64,000 nt of DNA, from assembly GCA_905233135.1 (NCBI GenBank), contig CAJOCQ010000009.1:1-64000 (forward strand), written 5' to 3'. The stretch comes from an uncultured Selenomonadaceae bacterium. GTDB taxonomy: Bacteria; Bacillota; Negativicutes; Selenomonadales; Selenomonadaceae. The translations under genes were made by a program, and so were the position numbers. The notes under the pieces were generated by a model. That model made no database searches. It had not been told where the DNA came from and saw only the letters and a program-made list of their open reading frames with translations. Below, piece by piece: positions 60,361 through 64,000 of this stretch. Each line of letters starts with the position of its first letter. Within the stretch, counting starts at the first letter, position 1.

Positions 60361-62817
60361 ATGGAAAAATTATTCGCAGATTTGCAAAACGCCGCCACAG
60401 AAGAAGAAGTTAAATTTATTTTCGCCAAATTTTTTAATCTGAAACTTAGCACCAAAAATTATATCGACCTCTACACCCCGCAAATTTTGTTTGAATTTAA
60501 ATTCGACGCCAACTTGGAAAATATTCAGACGCGCGCCAAAATTTTTGCTCAAACTATGTACTACGTGCGCCGCCTCAAGTACGGTTTAAATAATGAATCC
60601 CGCGCCCTTACAAATTTTATCGGCGTTGTTACGAAATTTGCCGCCGTCATTATCCCTACCAAAGATTTTAAAAAATTTTACACCGACCCCAATTACGATT
60701 GGGATTTAGCTCCTTCCACGCCGCACAAAGATTTAATTGATGCCCTTGCCAATTCGCAAATCCTGCGCGAGTGCAAAATTTTTGATTTTAAAACTGACCA
60801 AGATAAATTTAGCCAACGCTTGCGACAATACAGCGCGGAACAACTTTCGCTTTTCCCCGATAAAAAAATTATCAACGAGGACAATTTTTTTGAAGTCTTT
60901 GAATATTGGCAGAATCAATTTGCAAAATCTTTCAGCGATGAAGACGAACGCAAGCCCTCTGAATTTTTCATTACCGATATTGAAAAGGGCAAATCCGAAA
61001 TTTTGGGCAACAATGTTATTTTTACTATGAGCGATAACAGCATTGTCAAGAAAAAATTTTTTATCCCTACGTACCAAAATTTTTGGAACAAGTACGAAAA
61101 AATTTCTGAGCCGCGCGAAATTATTTCCATTCGCCAAAAAATGGACAGAATGACGGAAATTAACCGCCGCAGATTTACAGGCGAATTTTTTACGCCCGTT
61201 GAATTTGCCAAAAAAGCTGTAGATTATCTCGCCCGCACGCTCGGCAAAGATTGGTTCAAGAAAGGCAATTTCCGCCTTTGGGATATGGCGGCGGGCACTG
61301 GTAACCTTGAATTTGCGCTCCCCGCCGAAGCATTGCCCTATTGCTATATTTCTACGCTGCTTGAGGACGACGCCAACTACTGTAAAAAAATTTTTCCTAC
61401 CGCTACCGTTTTTCAGTACGATTACTTAAATGACGACGTGGAATTTTTGGCGCAACCTACACTTTTCACGCCCGGCGCAAAATATAAAATGCCACAAAAT
61501 CTGCGCGATGACCTCGATAACCCCAAAATCAAATGGATTATTTTTATTAATCCGCCCTACGCCACCGCCAATAATTATGAACGTGATAAAACCAAAATTA
61601 ACAAAGATACTGTTTCAATGACTGAAATTCAAAAACTTATGACGGCTGAAGGTATGGGCGAAACAAGCAGGGAATTATTTTCGCAATTTCTTTTCAGAAT
61701 CAGCAAAGAATTTAAAGATAAAAAAGTTTGGCTCGGAATGTTTTCTAAGCTGAAATATATAAATTCCAACAACGACCAAAAACTCCGTGATAAATTTTTT
61801 AAATATCAATACGAACGCGGCTTTGTATTTTCTTCAAAAAGTTTTCAAGGCTGCAAGGCTGATTTTCCCGTTGGTTTCTTAATTTGGAATTTAGAAAATA
61901 ATATTCCGCTTGAAATGCAAAAAATTTCTTTGGACGTTTTTAATAAAGACGTTGAAAAAGTTGCAATAAAAAATATTTCTGCCGTAAACAGGGAAGATTT
62001 TTTAAATAAATGGTTTAAGCGTCCGCCGAATGTAAAAAAATTTCCGCCAATGTCAAGTGCTTTAAAACTTGCTACAGAAAATAAAACTATCCGTGATGGA
62101 ATAGCAGAAAATTTTTTGGCGGGCTTTATGTGTACCGGAAATGATTTTATGCACAGTAATTACACGGCTTTATTTTCCGGACCTTATGGAAGTTTCGGCT
62201 CTTTTTCAATAACGCCTGAAAATTTTTGGCAGTGTATGATAATACACGCGGTGCGACGGTTGCCAAAAGCCACGTGGTTAAATGACAGAGACCAATTTAT
62301 GCAGCCGACAAAAAACCTTTCTGCGGAATTTATAACAGACGCGGTAATATGGAGCTTGTTCGCGCCGTCGAATCAAACAGTTTCTTTAAGAAATGTAAAG
62401 TACGAAGGGCAAATTTACCAAATGCCAAATAATTTGTACCCGTTCAAAATTTCGGAAATAAAAAATTGGCAGTTGCCCGAAGAATTTGCAATACAGCTGG
62501 AACTCGCGCAGGAGGACAGATTCGCGGCGTTATGGCTGGAAGAACACGCGGCGGAAATTTCGGCGGAAGGGCGCGCAGTCTTGGCAACCGCAAAAGAAAT
62601 TTATAAATTTTTCTACGCGGGCTTGTCGGAGCTGATAGATTGGACAGAATACAAAATCGAAAATTGGGACGTCGGCTGGTATCAAATCCGAATGTCAATA
62701 AAAAATTTTGAAGAAATTTCGGCGTTGCAAATTCCCTACCAAAAACTTTCAGAAAAACTTTTGCCGCAAATTTACGAATTGGGATTTCTGCGCGACGAAG
62801 TAATTTACTTTGAATAG
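60361..62817 (+). CDS. Large N6-adenine DNA methyltransferase, Type IIG-like candidate
   Basis: The 818-residue protein has a methyltransferase core with GEFFTPVEFAKKAVDYL, SAM motif WDMAAGTGNLEFAL (about 305-318) and catalytic INPPYATANN (about 395). Its N-terminal 90 residues include YIDLYTPQILFEFKFD, which could be a PD-(D/E)XK nuclease site (Asp, then Glu-Phe-Lys). The C-terminal third (GFMCTGNDFMHSNYT and onward) might hold target recognition but matches nothing I know. It may thus be a single-chain restriction-modification enzyme or an orphan methylase. GAGGAGTTGAGG precedes ATG. Type II toxin-antitoxin genes follow directly. Confidence 0.75.
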   Translation: MEKLFADLQNAATEEEVKFIFAKFFNLKLSTKNYIDLYTPQILFEFKFDANLENIQTRAKIFAQTMYYVRRLKYGLNNESRALTNFIGVVTKFAAVIIPTKDFKKFYTDPNYDWDLAPSTPHKDLIDALANSQILRECKIFDFKTDQDKFSQRLRQYSAEQLSLFPDKKIINEDNFFEVFEYWQNQFAKSFSDEDERKPSEFFITDIEKGKSEILGNNVIFTMSDNSIVKKKFFIPTYQNFWNKYEKISEPREIISIRQKMDRMTEINRRRFTGEFFTPVEFAKKAVDYLARTLGKDWFKKGNFRLWDMAAGTGNLEFALPAEALPYCYISTLLEDDANYCKKIFPTATVFQYDYLNDDVEFLAQPTLFTPGAKYKMPQNLRDDLDNPKIKWIIFINPPYATANNYERDKTKINKDTVSMTEIQKLMTAEGMGETSRELFSQFLFRISKEFKDKKVWLGMFSKLKYINSNNDQKLRDKFFKYQYERGFVFSSKSFQGCKADFPVGFLIWNLENNIPLEMQKISLDVFNKDVEKVAIKNISAVNREDFLNKWFKRPPNVKKFPPMSSALKLATENKTIRDGIAENFLAGFMCTGNDFMHSNYTALFSGPYGSFGSFSITPENFWQCMIIHAVRRLPKATWLNDRDQFMQPTKNLSAEFITDAVIWSLFAPSNQTVSLRNVKYEGQIYQMPNNLYPFKISEIKNWQLPEEFAIQLELAQEDRFAALWLEEHAAEISAEGRAVLATAKEIYKFFYAGLSELIDWTEYKIENWDVGWYQIRMSIKNFEEISALQIPYQKLSEKLLPQIYELGFLRDEVIYFE

Positions 62818-62829
62818 GAGGCTTTAAAA

Positions 62830-62991
62830 ATGTTACAGGTAAATTCAACAAATGAAACAAATTTGGCAGAATTGGTAAAACTTTTGCAGACAGGCAAACA
62901 AGATGAAATTATTTTAACAGTAAACGATGAAGTTGTTGCAGAATTGATAAGTCCTACAAAAAAACACGCAAAGATGGTTTTGGAGCAATGA
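62830..62991 (+). CDS. Phd/YefM-like small antitoxin
   Basis: This 53-residue ORF, with AGGAGG eight bases before ATG, reads NETNLAELVKLLQ, EIILTVNDEVVAELI, then KKHAKMVLEQ. The helix-strand-strand pattern with VAELI resembles Phd/YefM-type antitoxins (which have xxVTxxGxPVAxLxP), in a very short form lacking a long toxin-binding tail. It overlaps the next ORF by four bases (ATGA). It is 12 bases from the methyltransferase stop, so likely co-transcribed. Confidence 0.6.
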   Translation: MLQVNSTNETNLAELVKLLQTGKQDEIILTVNDEVVAELISPTKKHAKMVLEQ

Positions 62992-63095
62992 AAGGCAAAT
63001 ATGAATTTCCACCGTATTTTGATGAATGGTTTGACGCAATGGACGAAGAAATTTTGAAAGATTTTAGCGATGATTGGAGATTTAAGAAAAATTAG
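62988..63095 (+). CDS. Tiny acidic ORF of unknown function
   Basis: A 35-codon frame starts at ATG 62988, overlapping the previous stop, with GGAG upstream. The product is acidic and aromatic (YEFPPYFDEWFDAMDEEI, then DDWRFKK). It ends in a TAG that is part of the ribosome binding site of the next gene. It may be the C-terminal toxin-binding tail of the Phd-like antitoxin made as a separate chain, or a small toxin or inhibitor. Coupling on both sides is the main evidence that it is real. Confidence 0.5.
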   Translation: MKGKYEFPPYFDEWFDAMDEEILKDFSDDWRFKKN

Positions 63096-63108
63096 GAGGG
63101 TAAAAAAA

Positions 63109-63369
63109 ATGACAGACGCTGAAAAAATTCAAGAATGGGCACGCCTTAATAAAATAAAAAAGACTGATGAAGCTGTTGTAACGAAAAATGGCAATCCTGT
63201 AATTGTAAAAAAATCTGAATTAACAGAATTGGCAAAACCGCGCCCTGAAACTGCAAAACGTATCGGAATTGCACAAGGTAAAATTATTTTGCCGCCGGAT
63301 TTTGATGAAAAATTTGTGGCTATGGATTCAGAAATTTTACAGTCTTTTTATTCGGAGGCAGTTAAATGA
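63109..63369 (+). CDS. vapB: VapB-type antitoxin (DUF2281-like)
   Basis: The 86-residue protein has a front region with a Phd-like strand pair (VVTKNGNPVIVKKSEL) and a C-terminal stretch RIGIAQGKIILPPDFDEKF, then ILQSF, typical of antitoxins paired with PIN toxins. ATG 63109 follows AGGAGGG by nine bases; an earlier frame from 63070 is not supported. Its TGA overlaps the toxin start (ATGA), giving translational coupling and excess antitoxin. Confidence 0.8.
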   Translation: MTDAEKIQEWARLNKIKKTDEAVVTKNGNPVIVKKSELTELAKPRPETAKRIGIAQGKIILPPDFDEKFVAMDSEILQSFYSEAVK

Positions 63370-63770
63370 GATTTTTAGCAGATACACATATTTTAGTTTG
63401 GGCTTTGACAAATGATAAAAAACTTTCCGAAGATGACCGCTCTCTCTTGTATGATACAAATAACGAAATTTATTACAGTCCGCTTTTGATTTATGAAGTT
63501 GATTTAAAGCACTCAAAGCACCCAAAAGATATGCCGGTTAGCGGTATAGAAATTGTTGCATTTTGCGAAGAGGCGGGCTTTAAAGTTCTGCCGCTTACAG
63601 AAAAACATACATTGCAAGTTAAAAATTTGCAACGCTACGAAAATACGCCGCCGCATAATGACCCCTTTGATAAAATGATGTTGTGTCAAGCAGTTGCAGA
63701 AAATATGCTTTTTATGACGCACGATAACAGAATTGCAGAATACGATTGCTTGAATGTTTACAAAATTTAG
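63366..63770 (+). CDS. vapC: PIN-domain ribonuclease toxin, VapC-like
   Basis: The 134-residue PIN protein shows FLADTHILVWAL with the first catalytic Asp, an acidic residue in YEVDLK, and PFDKMMLCQA with the third Asp, then THDNRIAEYD. VapC-type toxins cleave tRNA or rRNA with magnesium. The subfamily with DTHxLxW is the one usually linked to DUF2281 or Phd-like antitoxins, in agreement with its partner. No separate ribosome binding site is needed because of the ATGA overlap. Confidence 0.92.
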   Translation: MRFLADTHILVWALTNDKKLSEDDRSLLYDTNNEIYYSPLLIYEVDLKHSKHPKDMPVSGIEIVAFCEEAGFKVLPLTEKHTLQVKNLQRYENTPPHNDPFDKMMLCQAVAENMLFMTHDNRIAEYDCLNVYKI

Positions 63771-63780
63771 AGGTGAATTT

Positions 63781-64000
63781 ATGACTGAAGAAAAAATTTT
63801 AAGCGGCGAAGAAGTTTTAAAAAAGTATGACGCCGAATCAAACACAATGGAATATAGCGGCTTTATGGCAAAATTTGTATCAGCACTTGCAATAAGTTTT
63901 TCAGTCTTCCAACTGTACACGGCAATTTTCGGCGTACTTGACGCGCAACTTCAACGCGCAATACATTTAGGTTTTGGTTTAGCATTAGCATTTTTATTAT
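63781..64000 (+). CDS. TRAP transporter fused permease subunit, N-terminal part
   Basis: An open frame from ATG 63781 (AGGTGA upstream) runs off the window after 73 codons. After a soluble stretch (VLKKYDAESNTMEYSGF) it enters the first helices, and FSVFQLYTAIFGVLDAQLQR with AIHLGFGLALAFLL matches the start of DctM/DctQ-fused TRAP permeases. Such permeases import organic acids with a periplasmic binding protein driven by sodium or proton gradients. The partner binding protein is not in view. Confidence 0.85.
   Translation, partial: MTEEKILSGEEVLKKYDAESNTMEYSGFMAKFVSALAISFSVFQLYTAIFGVLDAQLQRAIHLGFGLALAFLL

Noticed and set aside
1-64000. rRNA, tRNA, prophage or integrative element boundaries
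   Set aside because: No tRNA cloverleaf, rRNA stretch, phage structural gene, integrase or clear attachment-site repeat was recognised.

Overview
The window looks like a chromosomal stretch of an uncultured or poorly known Negativicutes bacterium (diderm Firmicutes; inference). Housekeeping genes have Firmicutes character: PyrK/PyrD-B dihydroorotate dehydrogenase, the DUF2232-gdpP pair, the fused B12-binding radical SAM/DUF2344 protein next to other core genes, and a SCIFF-type peptide maturase. A GT9 heptosyltransferase, a periplasmic acid phosphatase and TRAP-type transport point to an outer membrane. Many starts are TTG or GTG with strong purine-rich ribosome binding sites. No rRNA, tRNA, CRISPR array or prophage was recognised.

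Layout. 1-14.7 kb is an accessory-rich minus-strand stretch: IS5-type transposase end, rluB, an SbmA-like ABC exporter, a PGRP-type amidase, a C-terminally shortened RNase G, a decapitated DsbA-family gene, a small secreted cationic peptide gene, an Old Yellow Enzyme gene divergent from a frameshifted HxlR regulator, an mqsRA toxin-antitoxin pair, a MATE pump, a single-chain Type IIG-like restriction-modification enzyme, and the radical SAM fusion protein. 14.9-18.7 kb is a core block (rplM-rpsI, rsmD-coaD, a coiled-coil protein with a Q/N/Y-rich tail, lepB). 18.7-31.2 kb is a pyrimidine operon (pyrB, pyrC, carB, pyrK, pyrD) interrupted by two small paralogous ORFs, a glucose-1-phosphatase-like gene where carA is often found, a duplicated brnTA toxin-antitoxin module and a uvrA2-like gene; carB itself carries a frame-breaking deletion.

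31.4-41 kb holds an aldo/keto reductase with a two-operator promoter, a CofE-like/GH84 pair, a heptosyltransferase, a thioesterase, pnp and a secreted serpin. 42-49.5 kb is a compact plus-strand envelope operon: phoH, ybeY, era, a decaprenyl-phosphate phosphoribosyltransferase-like UbiA protein, a PAP2-related phosphatase, a polytopic GT-C-like protein, DUF502, rseP and ispG. 49.9-58.8 kb has a lactate permease with UspA, a penicillin-binding protein with a pentapeptide-repeat tail, a HAD phosphatase, and DUF2232-gdpP. 58.9-64 kb holds a SCIFF-maturase-like radical SAM protein with no canonical start codon, a large DNA methyltransferase, a run of small toxin-antitoxin genes and the start of a TRAP permease.

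Between genes there are two kinds of dispersed repeat: 150-280 bp GC-rich modular elements ending in an AAAGAAAG-type hairpin (including a pair of inverted copies flanking the 41-49.6 kb block), and short tandem drifting repeats of 6-8 bases, one of which sits in frame inside the radical SAM fusion protein. Several genes are broken (hxlR, dsbA, one brnT, a small pyr-operon ORF, carB), so the genome looks either recently decayed or affected by assembly errors; read mapping would tell these apart.
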